Shown here: piece after piece, positions 1-8,300 of the stretch | Layout of the letters: every line of letters starts with the position of its first letter | Numbering within the stretch: position 1 is the stretch's first letter | NCBI RefSeq assembly: GCF_021049305.1 | Contig: NZ_CP088081.1 | Coordinates: 2,294,001-2,358,000, forward strand | Source: Ideonella dechloratans | Lineage (GTDB): Bacteria > Pseudomonadota > Gammaproteobacteria > Burkholderiales > Burkholderiaceae_C | Length of the DNA: 64,000 nt | Direction: 5' to 3' | Notes under the pieces: generated by a model | Seen by the model: only the letters and a program-made list of their open reading frames with translations | Databases searched by the model: none | What the model was told of the DNA's origin: nothing | Translations under genes and position numbers: made by a program

Positions 1-1
1 C

Positions 2-1960
2 GGCGCCCCTGCGCGGGACGCGGCCGTGCTGCGCAGCTGGCAGCGCTGCATCGAACGCCATCGGCTGGACCCGGCCGCCACCTGCGAGGCCTACATCGTC
101 CCCGAGGGCCAGCTGCGGGTGCACCGCGAGGAATCCGAACCCCTGATCCGCATTGCCCGCAGCGGGCTGGAGCGCCTGTACCAGCAGCTGGCCGGCCTGC
201 AGTACGTGTTGCTGCTGGCCGACCGCCACGGCATCACGGTGGACTTCCTCGGGCACGAAGGCGACGCCGACGCGCTGCGCCGTGCCGGGCTCTACCTGGG
301 CTCCGACTGGCGCGAAGACCGTGCCGGCACCTGTGCGGTGGGAGCCTGCCTGGAAGGTGGCGAGGCGCTGATCATCCACCAGAGCGACCACTTCGACTAC
401 ACGCACACACCGCTGTCCTGCACCGCCGCGCCCATCTACGACCACCGCGGCGAGCTGGCCGCGGTGCTGGACCTGTCGCTGCTGCGCTCGCCCGAATCGC
501 GCAGCAGCCAGAGCCTGGCCCTGCACCTGGTGACGTCCACGGCCCGGCGCATCGAGCTGGCCCACCTGATGGAGCGCTCGCGCAGCGACTGGGTCCTGCG
601 CCTGTCCCGCTCACCCGACTTCCTGGACGTGGACCCGGACGCCGCGCTGACGCTGGACGGCGCGGGCCGGGTGCGCGGCATGACGCAGGCCGCGGCCCGC
701 ATCCTGGCGCAGGCCATCGGCCTGCCCTGGGCCGAGCGGCGCGACCTGCTGGGCCTGCCGCTGGAGCGCTTCTTCGAGCTGGATGTGGACGGCCTGCCCA
801 GCCTGCTGCGCCACCGCCTGGCGCAGGACCGCATCGTGCGCGCCCGCGACGGCAGCATCCTGTTCGCCCACGCCATCGAGCCGCAGCGCGGTGGCGCCAC
901 GCCGGTGCGCGACGCAGCCCCGGCCACCTCCACCGCCACAGCCAGCCCGGTGCCGCAGGCGCTGCGCGCCCTGTCCGCCGGCGACGCCCACCTGGACGCC
1001 CTGCTGCACAAGGCCGCCCGGCTGGCCCCGCAGCGCCTGCCGGTGATGATCCAGGGCGAGACCGGTGCCGGCAAGGAGTACCTGGCCCGCGCCCTGCACG
1101 CGGCCAGTGGCCGGCCCGGGCCCTTCGTCGCCATCAACTGCGCCGCCATCCCCGAGACCCTGCTGGAAAGCGAGCTCTTCGGCTACCTGCCCGGCACCTA
1201 CACCGGCGGCGCCAGCCGCGGCAAGACGGGCCTGGTGGAGGCCGCGCACCGCGGCACCCTGTTCCTGGACGAGATCGGCGACATGCCGCTGCACCTGCAG
1301 GCCAAGCTGCTGCGCGTGCTGTCCGAATCGGAGATCACGCCGCTGGGCGCACGCCAACCCAAGCCGCTGGACCTGCGGGTCATCTCGGCCAGCCACCGGC
1401 CCCTTGCGGTGCTGGTGGACCAGGGCCTGTTCCGCCAGGACCTGCTGTTCCGCCTGAACGCGGCCCAGCTGAGCCTGCCGCCGCTGCGCCTGCGTCAGGA
1501 CCTGGACGCCCTGATCGACCGCCTGGCCGAGGCTCAGCGTCCCGGCCTGCGGCCCACGCCGGAGGCCCGGGCCCTGCTGCGCGCCCATGGCTGGCCGGGC
1601 AACCTGCGCGAGCTGCACAACGCCCTGTGCCATGCGGCCGCGCTGAGCGAAGGGCCGTGCTTCGGCCCGGAGCATCTGCCGGAGACGGTGCTGGCCGCGG
1701 CCGCGGGAGAGCCCCAGACGGCGGCGCTGCGTCCGGCCCTGCTTGTGCCCCCCCAGGAGCAGCCCCTGCAGAAGGGCGAGGCAGCCGACCCCGCAGATCC
1801 CGCGATGGCGCTGGAGCAGTTGCTGCAGCGCTGCCAGGGCAATGTGTCCGAAGCGGCCCGCCTGCTGGGTGTCAGCCGCTCCACCATCCACCGCCGCATC
1901 CAGCGCCTGGCGCTGGGCGAGCGGCGGGTGCGCTGGTCATCCGCTGACGGGCAGGACTGA
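2..1960 (+). CDS. Sigma-54-dependent activator, AcoR-like (5' truncated)
   Basis: The frame is already open at the left edge and the first GTG (position 26) is inside a conserved SW-RC-H-LDP segment, so the true start lies outside the window. About 652 residues are visible. The order is an N-terminal GAF-like sensory region, an AAA+ module with Walker A GETGAGKE (about 1057-1080) and Walker B GTLFLDEIGD, and a C-terminal Fis-type helix-turn-helix (GNVSEAARLLGVS). This architecture is that of AcoR-type enhancer-binding proteins, which activate sigma-54 promoters, classically for acetoin or other carbon-source catabolism. The effector here is unknown. The sigma-54 contact loop reads GTYTGG (1193-1210) rather than GAFTGA. 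The gene converges on the metC-like gene with a 7-base gap. Confidence 0.9.
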   Translation, partial: GAPARDAAVLRSWQRCIERHRLDPAATCEAYIVPEGQLRVHREESEPLIRIARSGLERLYQQLAGLQYVLLLADRHGITVDFLGHEGDADALRRAGLYLGSDWREDRAGTCAVGACLEGGEALIIHQSDHFDYTHTPLSCTAAPIYDHRGELAAVLDLSLLRSPESRSSQSLALHLVTSTARRIELAHLMERSRSDWVLRLSRSPDFLDVDPDAALTLDGAGRVRGMTQAAARILAQAIGLPWAERRDLLGLPLERFFELDVDGLPSLLRHRLAQDRIVRARDGSILFAHAIEPQRGGATPVRDAAPATSTATASPVPQALRALSAGDAHLDALLHKAARLAPQRLPVMIQGETGAGKEYLARALHAASGRPGPFVAINCAAIPETLLESELFGYLPGTYTGGASRGKTGLVEAAHRGTLFLDEIGDMPLHLQAKLLRVLSESEITPLGARQPKPLDLRVISASHRPLAVLVDQGLFRQDLLFRLNAAQLSLPPLRLRQDLDALIDRLAEAQRPGLRPTPEARALLRAHGWPGNLRELHNALCHAAALSEGPCFGPEHLPETVLAAAAGEPQTAALRPALLVPPQEQPLQKGEAADPADPAMALEQLLQRCQGNVSEAARLLGVSRSTIHRRIQRLALGERRVRWSSADGQD

Positions 1961-1967
1961 TCCCGCC

Positions 1968-3158
1968 TCAGCGACCGTCCAGCCGGGCCAGGCCAGCGGC
2001 CAGATCGGCGATCAGATCGTCCACCGCCTCCAGGCCGATGCACAGGCGCACCAGCGTGCCGCGGTAGGGGCTGCCCAGCTTGCGCATGGCGCCACCCTGG
2101 TAGGGCACGGCCAGGCTCACCGGCCCGCCCCAGCTCCAGCCGATGCGGAAACGCTGCAGCCCATCGACGAAGCTGTCCACCTGCGCGGCGCTGAAACGCG
2201 GATCCATCTCCAGCGTCAGCAGGCCGGCCGCGGCGCGGCACAGCGCCGCCCAGTGGGCATGGCCGGGGGAATCCGGCAGCGCCGGGTGCAGCACCCGCGC
2301 CACCTGCGGCTGGGTCTGCGCCCAGGCCGCGATGCGCCGGGCGGCGGCGTCCTGCGCCGCATAGCGCAGCGGCAGGCTGGGCAGGTTGCGCAGCACCAGC
2401 TCCACGTCGTTGGCGCCCACGCCCAGGCCCAGGCGGCTGTGCGTCCAGGCCAGCTTTTCGTACAGGGCCGTGTCGCGGCAGGCCACCGAGCCCATCAGCA
2501 CATCGCCGCCGCCGGAGGGGTACTTGGTCAGCGCATGGATGGTCAGGTCCACGCCGAGACCCTCGCCCAGCGCAAAGGCATCGAAGGCCAAGCCGGCGCC
2601 CCAGGTGTTGTCCAGGGCGATCACGGCCTGCGGCGCCTTCTCGCGCACCGTGCGCACCAGGGCCGGCAGGTCGGGGAACTCCAGCGTCACCGAGCCCGGC
2701 GCCTCCAGCCAGACCAGCTTGACGGTCTCGTCCAGCGCCTGGGCCAGGCTCTCGGGCTGCATCGCGTCGTACAGGCGGTGGCCGATGCCCCAGGCCGCCA
2801 TCTCGTGGCGCGCGAAGTCCTTGCTGGGGTTGTAGACGTTGTCCGGCAGCAGCAGGGTGTCACCCGCCTTCAGCAGGCCCATGTTGACCACGGTGATGGC
2901 CGACAGACCGCTGGGGGCCAGCAGCACGTGCTGGGCGCCTTCCAGCGTGGCCAGCCGGGCTTCCAGCGTGAAGGTGGTGGGCGTGCCGTGCAGGCCGTAG
3001 GTGTAGGCGCTCTTGTCCACCCACTGCCGCTGGCGCAGCGCGGCCATGTTCGGGAAGTAGACGGTCGAGCCCTTGCACACCGGCACCACCGGCGATTCGA
3101 AATCGCCCGGGGCCTGGTAGGGGTGGTGGATCAGGTCGGTGGACTTGGAATCACTCAT
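1968..3158 (-). CDS. metC: Cystathionine beta-lyase (PLP-dependent, Cys/Met metabolism family)
   Basis: 396-residue member of the Cys/Met metabolism PLP-enzyme family. The lysine expected to hold PLP lies in HALTKYPSGGGDV, preceded by the cofactor-binding segment IALDNTWGAG. The ATG start at 3158 gives a normal N-terminus and length. The best reading is MetC, which cleaves cystathionine to homocysteine, pyruvate and ammonia in methionine synthesis. The family also contains gamma-lyases and synthases that sequence alone does not always separate. It is read leftward and follows rimO by 22 bases, so the two may be co-transcribed. Confidence 0.85.
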   Translation of the reverse strand: MSDSKSTDLIHHPYQAPGDFESPVVPVCKGSTVYFPNMAALRQRQWVDKSAYTYGLHGTPTTFTLEARLATLEGAQHVLLAPSGLSAITVVNMGLLKAGDTLLLPDNVYNPSKDFARHEMAAWGIGHRLYDAMQPESLAQALDETVKLVWLEAPGSVTLEFPDLPALVRTVREKAPQAVIALDNTWGAGLAFDAFALGEGLGVDLTIHALTKYPSGGGDVLMGSVACRDTALYEKLAWTHSRLGLGVGANDVELVLRNLPSLPLRYAAQDAAARRIAAWAQTQPQVARVLHPALPDSPGHAHWAALCRAAAGLLTLEMDPRFSAAQVDSFVDGLQRFRIGWSWGGPVSLAVPYQGGAMRKLGSPYRGTLVRLCIGLEAVDDLIADLAAGLARLDGR

Positions 3159-3180
3159 GGGACGGGCCTGCGCGGAGGGA

Positions 3181-4584
3181 TCAGAAGGGTTCGCCGACCA
3201 GGTCGTGGCCCTCGGCCCCGACGATGCGGACCTTGGCGAACTCGCCCACCTTCAGCTGCACCGAGGCCTTGGCCGGCGGCAGGATGCGCACCGTGCCGTC
3301 GATCTCCGGCGCGTCGGCGTAGGTGCGCCCCACCCCGCCGCGGCGGCCCAGGGCCGGCGCGCTGTCCACCAGCACCTGCATGGTGGCGCCCACGCGGCGG
3401 CGCAGGCGCTCGATGGAGACCTGCTCGGCCACGGCCATGAAGCGGGCACGCCGCTCCTCGCGCACGTCGTCGGGCAGCGCGCCCGGCAGCGCGTTGGCGG
3501 TGGCGCCGTCCACCGGCGAATAGGCGAAGCAGCCGGCCCGGTCGATCTGCGCCTCGCGCAGGAAGTCCAGCAGGTACTGGAACTCTTCTTCGGTCTCGCC
3601 CGGGAAGCCGGCGATGAAGGTCGAGCGGATCACGATCTCCGGGCACAGCTCGCGCCAGCGCAGGATGCGCTCGAGGTTCTTCTCGCCGCTGGCCGGGCGC
3701 TTCATGCGCTTCAACACATCCGGGTGGGCATGCTGGAAGGGGACATCCAGGTAGGGCAGCACCAGGCCCTCGGCCATCAGCGGGATGACCTCGTCCACAT
3801 GCGGGTAGGGGTAGACATAGTGCATGCGCGCCCAGGCGCCGTGTTCGCGGGCCAGCTCGCCCAGCTTGGCCGCCAGGTCGAGCATGCGGGTCTTGACCGG
3901 CGCGCCGTTCCAGAAGCCGGTGCGGTACTTCACGTCCACGCCGTAGGCCGAGGTGTCCTGGCTGACGACCAGCAGCTCCTTCACCCCGCCCTCGAACAGG
4001 GCCCGGGCCTCGTTGAGCACATCGCCCACCGGGCGGGAGACCAGGTCGCCGCGCATGCTGGGGATGATGCAGAAGGTGCAGCGGTGGTTGCAGCCCTCGC
4101 TGATCTTCAGGTAGGCGTAGTGCTTGGGGGTGAGCTTGATGCCGGCGGCCGGCACCAGGTCCACGAAGGGGTCGTGCGGCTTGGGCACGTGCTGGTGCAC
4201 CGCGTCCATCACCTCCTGGGTGGCATGCGGGCCGGTCACGGCCAGCACCTTGGGGTGCACCTCGCGCACCATGTTGCCGCCGTCCGCGCCCTCTCGCGCG
4301 CCCAGGCAGCCGGTGACGATGACCTTGCCGTTCTCGGCCAGGGCCTCGCCGATGGCGTCCAGGCTCTCCTGCACGGCGTCATCAATGAAGCCGCAGGTGT
4401 TGACGATGACCAGGTCGGCGCCCTGGTAGGTCTTGGCGGTCTTGTAGCCTTCGGCCGAGAGCTGGGTGAGGATCAGCTCGGAATCGGTCAGCGCCTTGGG
4501 GCAGCCCAGGCTGACGAAGCCGATGGTGGGGGCGTCGCCGGGGGTGTTCGGGGTGGCGGCGGCGGTGTCGGGTGCGGAGCTCAT
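3181..4584 (-). CDS. rimO: Ribosomal protein uS12 methylthiotransferase RimO
   Basis: 467 residues from the ATG at 4584; an in-frame TTG 18 bases upstream is a less likely start. RimO is a radical SAM enzyme with two Fe-S clusters that adds a methylthio group to an aspartate of ribosomal protein S12. The N-terminal UPF0004 domain opens with [16 protein letters not shown] and has further cysteines in NTCGF and TGCLG. The radical SAM motif is CNHRCTFC (about residue 165), followed by [13 protein letters not shown], which is typical of RimO rather than MiaB. A TRAM domain closes the protein. Confidence 0.96.
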   Translation of the reverse strand: MSSAPDTAAATPNTPGDAPTIGFVSLGCPKALTDSELILTQLSAEGYKTAKTYQGADLVIVNTCGFIDDAVQESLDAIGEALAENGKVIVTGCLGAREGADGGNMVREVHPKVLAVTGPHATQEVMDAVHQHVPKPHDPFVDLVPAAGIKLTPKHYAYLKISEGCNHRCTFCIIPSMRGDLVSRPVGDVLNEARALFEGGVKELLVVSQDTSAYGVDVKYRTGFWNGAPVKTRMLDLAAKLGELAREHGAWARMHYVYPYPHVDEVIPLMAEGLVLPYLDVPFQHAHPDVLKRMKRPASGEKNLERILRWRELCPEIVIRSTFIAGFPGETEEEFQYLLDFLREAQIDRAGCFAYSPVDGATANALPGALPDDVREERRARFMAVAEQVSIERLRRRVGATMQVLVDSAPALGRRGGVGRTYADAPEIDGTVRILPPAKASVQLKVGEFAKVRIVGAEGHDLVGEPF

Positions 4585-4627
4585 GGGGCGGGATTGTCTC
4601 AAACCCGCCCCGGCCCCGGTGCGTGAA

Positions 4628-5200
4628 CTACTTCTGTGCCGGCGGCGGCGGGAAGCCGCCGAACAGGTTGCCGGCCTGCTTCTGCATCTGTTCCTGCATC
4701 TGCTGGAAGAGCTGCTGGGACTGTTCCAGGTAGCTGCCCATCAGGCCCTGCATCACCGGGGCCTGGCCGCTCATCAGCTGGGTCCACATCTCGGGCGTGA
4801 AGCTCTTGGGGTCGTACAGGCCGCTGGCCTGCTCGGCCAGCCGGCCCTGCATGTCCACGAAGGTCTGGAGGTTCTTCTCCAGGTAGTTGCCCATCACGCC
4901 CTGCATGGCATGGCCGTAGAAGCGGATGATCTGCGCCAGCGAGCGGGCGCTGAACATGGGCATGCCGCCCGCCTCTTCCTCCAGGATGATCTGCAGCAGG
5001 ATGCTGCGGGTCAGGTCCTCGCCGGTCTTGGCGTCCCGCACCTCGAACTCGATGCCGTCCAGCACCATCTGCTTGACGTCGGCAAGCGTGATGTAGCAAC
5101 TGGCCTGGGTGTCGTACAGACGCCGGTTCGGGTACTTCTTGAGGATGCGCAGGGCGGCGGTCGAGGCCGCGCCTGCGGCGTCCTTGGGCTCTTGCGTCAT
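4628..5200 (-). CDS. phaR: Polyhydroxyalkanoate synthesis repressor PhaR
   Basis: 190 residues. The N-terminal PHA-accumulation DNA-binding domain is clear: [13 protein letters not shown], then a segment with [13 protein letters not shown]. It is followed by the PHB/PHA accumulation regulatory domain and a Gln/Met-rich tail. PhaR proteins bind both PHA granules and DNA and repress phasin genes until polymer accumulates. Its presence, with 3-hydroxybutyrate dehydrogenase at 11.5 kb, suggests the host stores PHB; the synthase genes are not in this window. The gene is divergent from metY across 235 bases. Confidence 0.95.
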   Translation of the reverse strand: MTQEPKDAAGAASTAALRILKKYPNRRLYDTQASCYITLADVKQMVLDGIEFEVRDAKTGEDLTRSILLQIILEEEAGGMPMFSARSLAQIIRFYGHAMQGVMGNYLEKNLQTFVDMQGRLAEQASGLYDPKSFTPEMWTQLMSGQAPVMQGLMGSYLEQSQQLFQQMQEQMQKQAGNLFGGFPPPPAQK

Positions 5201-5435
5201 ATGGCGGCGGGCTCCGATGGGTGGGTGCCCCGTGGGGGGCAGGGTTTCAATCGATTCTAGTGGTCGCCCTTGGCCGCCCAGCCCCGGGATTGCACGGTTG
5301 GATGCGCTGCAACAAAGGCCAACGGTTTGCGCATCTGTCCATGCGGGAAACCGGCTTCGCGAAACGCCCCGCAGCCGCTAGGCTGTCGGGCTGAACCGTT
5401 CCCTCTTCCTCACCACAACCTCAGAACGCACCCCC
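5201..5435. other. Divergent intergenic region between phaR and metY
   Basis: This 235-base stretch should hold the promoters of both divergent genes. No canonical -35/-10 pair or strong Shine-Dalgarno site stands out before either start. There are GC-rich potential stems around 5330-5400, but I could not fit them to a known SAM or SAH riboswitch class. Confidence 0.4.
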
Positions 5436-6734
5436 ATGAGCAGCGCCGAACACCGCTTCGAAACCCTGGCCGTCCATGCCGGCTACACCCCCGACCCCGC
5501 CACCAAGGCCGTGGCCGTGCCGCTGTACCAGACAGTGGCCTACGCCTTCGACAGCGCCCAGCACGGCGCCGATCTGTTCGACCTGAAGGTGGCGGGCAAC
5601 ATCTACACCCGCATCATGAACCCGACCACCGACGTGCTGGAAAAGCGGGTGGCGGCCCTGGAAGGCGGCATCGCCGCGCTGGCCCTGGCCTCGGGCCAGG
5701 CGGCGGTCACCTACGCCATCCTGACCATCGCCGAGGCGGGCGACAACATCGTCTCGTCCAGCGCCCTGTACGGCGGCACCTACAACCTGCTGGCCCACAC
5801 CCTGCCGCAGTACGGCATACAGACCCGCTTTGCCGACTACCGCCAGCCCGAGCAGTTCGAGACCCTGATCGACGAACGCACCAGGGCCATCTATGCCGAG
5901 ACCCTGGGCAACCCCAAGGGCAATGTGACGGACATCGCCCGCCTGGCCGAGATCGCCCACCGCCACGGCATCCCGCTGATCGTGGACAACACGGTGGCCA
6001 GCCCCTACCTGTGCCGGCCGATCGAGCATGGCGCCGACATCGTGGTGCAGTCGCTCACCAAGTACCTGGGCGGCCACGGCACCAGCCTGGGCGGCGCCAT
6101 CATCGATTCCGGCAAGTTCCCCTGGGCCGAGCACAAGGCCCGCTTCAAGCGCCTGAACGAGCCGGACGTGAGCTACCACGGCGTGGTCTACACCGAGGCC
6201 CTGGGCCCGGCGGCCTACATCGGCCGGGCACGCGTGGTGCCCCTGCGCAACACCGGCGCGGCCATCTCGCCCTTCAACGCCTTCCAGATCCTGCAGGGCA
6301 TCGAAACCCTGGCCCTGCGCATGGACCGCATCTGCGACAACACCCTGGCGCTGGCCCAATACCTGCAGCAACACCCCAAGGTGGGCTGGGTCAACTACGC
6401 CGGGCTGGAGGACCACCCCGAGTACCCGCTGGCGAAGAAGTACCTGGGCGGCCGCCCCTCGGGGCTGTTCACCTTCGGCGTGAAGGCCCCGGCCGGCCAG
6501 GGCCGCGAGGCCGGCGCCCGCTTCCTGGATGGGCTGAAGCTCTTCACCCGCCTGGTGAACATCGGCGACGCCAAGTCGCTGGCCACCCACCCGGCCTCCA
6601 CCACCCACCGGCAGCTGTCACCGGAAGAACTGGAGAAGGCCGGCGTGAGCGAAGACGCGGTGCGCCTGTCGGTCGGCATCGAACATGTGGACGACCTGAT
6701 CGCCGACCTCGACCAGGCGCTGGCGGCCGTCTGA
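5436..6734 (+). CDS. metY: O-acetylhomoserine aminocarboxypropyltransferase (sulfhydrylase)
   Basis: 432 residues, a normal length for MetY. The protein begins HRFETLAVHAGYTPD, as O-acetyl-L-homoserine sulfhydrylases do, and has the PLP-lysine motif SLTKYLGGHGTSLGG. It would convert O-acetylhomoserine and sulfide (or methanethiol) to homocysteine (or methionine). Together with the metC-like gene it gives the cell both direct sulfhydrylation and the cystathionine route. It converges on the DUF4382 gene, whose stop is 16 bases away. Confidence 0.93.
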   Translation: MSSAEHRFETLAVHAGYTPDPATKAVAVPLYQTVAYAFDSAQHGADLFDLKVAGNIYTRIMNPTTDVLEKRVAALEGGIAALALASGQAAVTYAILTIAEAGDNIVSSSALYGGTYNLLAHTLPQYGIQTRFADYRQPEQFETLIDERTRAIYAETLGNPKGNVTDIARLAEIAHRHGIPLIVDNTVASPYLCRPIEHGADIVVQSLTKYLGGHGTSLGGAIIDSGKFPWAEHKARFKRLNEPDVSYHGVVYTEALGPAAYIGRARVVPLRNTGAAISPFNAFQILQGIETLALRMDRICDNTLALAQYLQQHPKVGWVNYAGLEDHPEYPLAKKYLGGRPSGLFTFGVKAPAGQGREAGARFLDGLKLFTRLVNIGDAKSLATHPASTTHRQLSPEELEKAGVSEDAVRLSVGIEHVDDLIADLDQALAAV

Positions 6735-6749
6735 GGCCGCCAGCCCGCG

Positions 6750-7928
6750 TCAGAACGCGAAGTTGGTCGTGACCGTGGTGCCCGTGCCCACGGTCAGCGG
6801 CCCGGCCGTCTGCAGCACACCGGCCGACTCGGCGTTCAGCGTGTAGGCGCTGCCGGCCGTGGCGTCGGCAGCGAACACCAGGCTGCCCCCGGCCACATAC
6901 GGGGCCACCCAGGGGGCGGCCGCAGGCAGGTCCAGCGCGTAGGCGCCGCTGTCCGCGTCGGCCAGGGTGCTGCCCACCACGATCCAGTCGCCGTTGCCCA
7001 GGTGCTGCGCGGCGCTGATCTGGGCGTCGACTGAGACGGCCGGGGTGGTGACCACACCGGCCAGCGTGCCCACGCCGGCCACGGGCGGCAACAGCGGCAT
7101 GCCCGACGTGCTGATCGTCGTCACCAGACCCGAATCGACCGTCACCCCCGTGACCACCAACGTGGCGAAGCCGGGAGAGGTGATCACGAAGTCGTAGCGG
7201 CCCGGGGCCACCGGCTGCAGCAGGAACTTGCCGGTCGCGTCCGGGGCCGTGGCCTTGATGACCACCCCGTCCTGCTGCAGCGACACCGTGGTCAGGCCAT
7301 TGGCCAGCGCGGCATCCACATAGCCGCCCACCCCCGAGATGTAGGCGGGCGTGGCCTTGATCACGGGCTTGAGGATGTACTTGCCCGAGGCGCCGGCCGT
7401 CACGACCGACTTGCAGGCGTCGAAATCCAGCACCATGTCGACCATCTGGTTGGCCTGCACGTCCAGGTCCACATTGATCTTCAGGCCCGTCTGTTGGGCG
7501 CTCGGCGTGGTCAGCGGCTGCTCGCTGCCCCCGGTGGGCACCACCGAGTTGGCCAGCGGATCACTGCTGCTGTTCTCGGCCAGCACCAGCCGCATCTGGC
7601 TGTAATGGCCCGCGGCCAGGGGCACCTGGCCCAGCTCCGCCAGCACCCCGTTGCTCAGCGTCAGCAGGTCCACCCGCAGCGCCGGGTTCAGCGCAATGTC
7701 GATCCAGCCCGGATCACTGTCGGAGGCCGAGGCGCTCTGGTTGACCTGCACCTTCTCGACGGTGACGTTGACCTGGTCGAAACCGCAGGCCGGCGCATCG
7801 GTCAGGCTCACACGGAGCGTGCCGGTGGTGCCACTGGTGCTTGTGGATGAGCCCCCACCACCACAGGCCGCCAGCAGCGCGGCGGTGGTCAGACCGAGAA
7901 CGGCCCAGATGCGTCGAAAGCTTGTCAT
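6750..7928 (-). CDS. DUF4382 domain lipoprotein
   Basis: 392 residues. A lipoprotein signal peptide with lipobox LLAAC is followed by a Gly/Ser/Thr linker, so the mature protein is probably anchored by a lipidated cysteine. A DUF4382 domain follows (GTLRVSLTDAPACGFDQVNV onward, to about residue 190), then Ig-like/carboxypeptidase-regulatory-like beta-rich segments to the C-terminus. Function is unknown. Such proteins are usually surface or periplasmic adhesive or carbohydrate-linked modules. No operon partner is visible. Confidence 0.85.
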   Translation of the reverse strand: MTSFRRIWAVLGLTTAALLAACGGGGSSTSTSGTTGTLRVSLTDAPACGFDQVNVTVEKVQVNQSASASDSDPGWIDIALNPALRVDLLTLSNGVLAELGQVPLAAGHYSQMRLVLAENSSSDPLANSVVPTGGSEQPLTTPSAQQTGLKINVDLDVQANQMVDMVLDFDACKSVVTAGASGKYILKPVIKATPAYISGVGGYVDAALANGLTTVSLQQDGVVIKATAPDATGKFLLQPVAPGRYDFVITSPGFATLVVTGVTVDSGLVTTISTSGMPLLPPVAGVGTLAGVVTTPAVSVDAQISAAQHLGNGDWIVVGSTLADADSGAYALDLPAAAPWVAPYVAGGSLVFAADATAGSAYTLNAESAGVLQTAGPLTVGTGTTVTTNFAF

Positions 7929-8115
7929 GCGAATACCCCTTCACCCAATGCGGTGACTGTGTGATTCGCACATTTTGAACCGGTTCGATGCGCCCGAAGT
8001 CACCAAATGCAAACGGGCGCCGCGCTGGCAGCCCATCCACGGGCCTGGATCAGGCGGTGGGCCAGGGCAGCAAGAGCACGGAGGGCCAAAGGCCTGCTTC
8101 CCTCGCCGCCCCAAA

Positions 8116-8150
8116 GCAAAAAGCCCCCAGTTCCACCGGAACTGAGGGCT
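8116..8150 (-). terminator. Intrinsic terminator of tRNA-Val
   Basis: A 13-bp stem (8122-8134 with 8138-8150, one mismatch) with a 3-base loop. On the minus strand it is followed by a T run ending TTTTTGC. It lies just downstream of the leftward tRNA gene. Confidence 0.85.
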
Positions 8151-8157
8151 TGGCATT

Positions 8158-8234
8158 TGGTAGGCGCGATTGGATTCGAACCAACGACCCCCACCATGTC
8201 AAGGTGGTGCTCTAACCAACTGAGCTACGCGCCT
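8158..8234 (-). tRNA. tRNA-Val (anticodon GAC)
   Basis: 77 nt including an encoded CCA (8158-8160). The acceptor stem AGGCGCG pairs with CGCGCCT, the D-arm contains GCTCAGTTGGTTAGAGC, the anticodon loop is TTGACAT giving GAC, and the T-loop reads GGTTCGAATCC. It decodes GUC/GUU valine codons. It has its own promoter and terminator. Confidence 0.97.
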
Positions 8235-8246
8235 GCTGAGCCTCGC

Positions 8247-8276
8247 AGTATAGACCGCTTTTCAGCAACTGTGCAA
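8247..8276 (-). promoter_or_regulatory. Sigma-70 promoter of tRNA-Val
   Basis: On the minus strand, -35 TTGCAC (8271-8276) and -10 TATACT (8247-8252) are separated by 18 bases, placing the start about 10 bases before the mature tRNA. The -35 lies in the loop of a 9-bp inverted repeat (8259-8267 with 8282-8290) just after the relA stop. Confidence 0.75.
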
Positions 8277-8300
8277 GTTTCTGCTGAAAATTTTCGGTGA

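Noticed and set aside
5201..5435. Possible SAM- or SAH-type riboswitch before metY
   Set aside because: GC-rich stems are present but I could not align the conserved core of any known class. A covariance search with Infernal would decide it.
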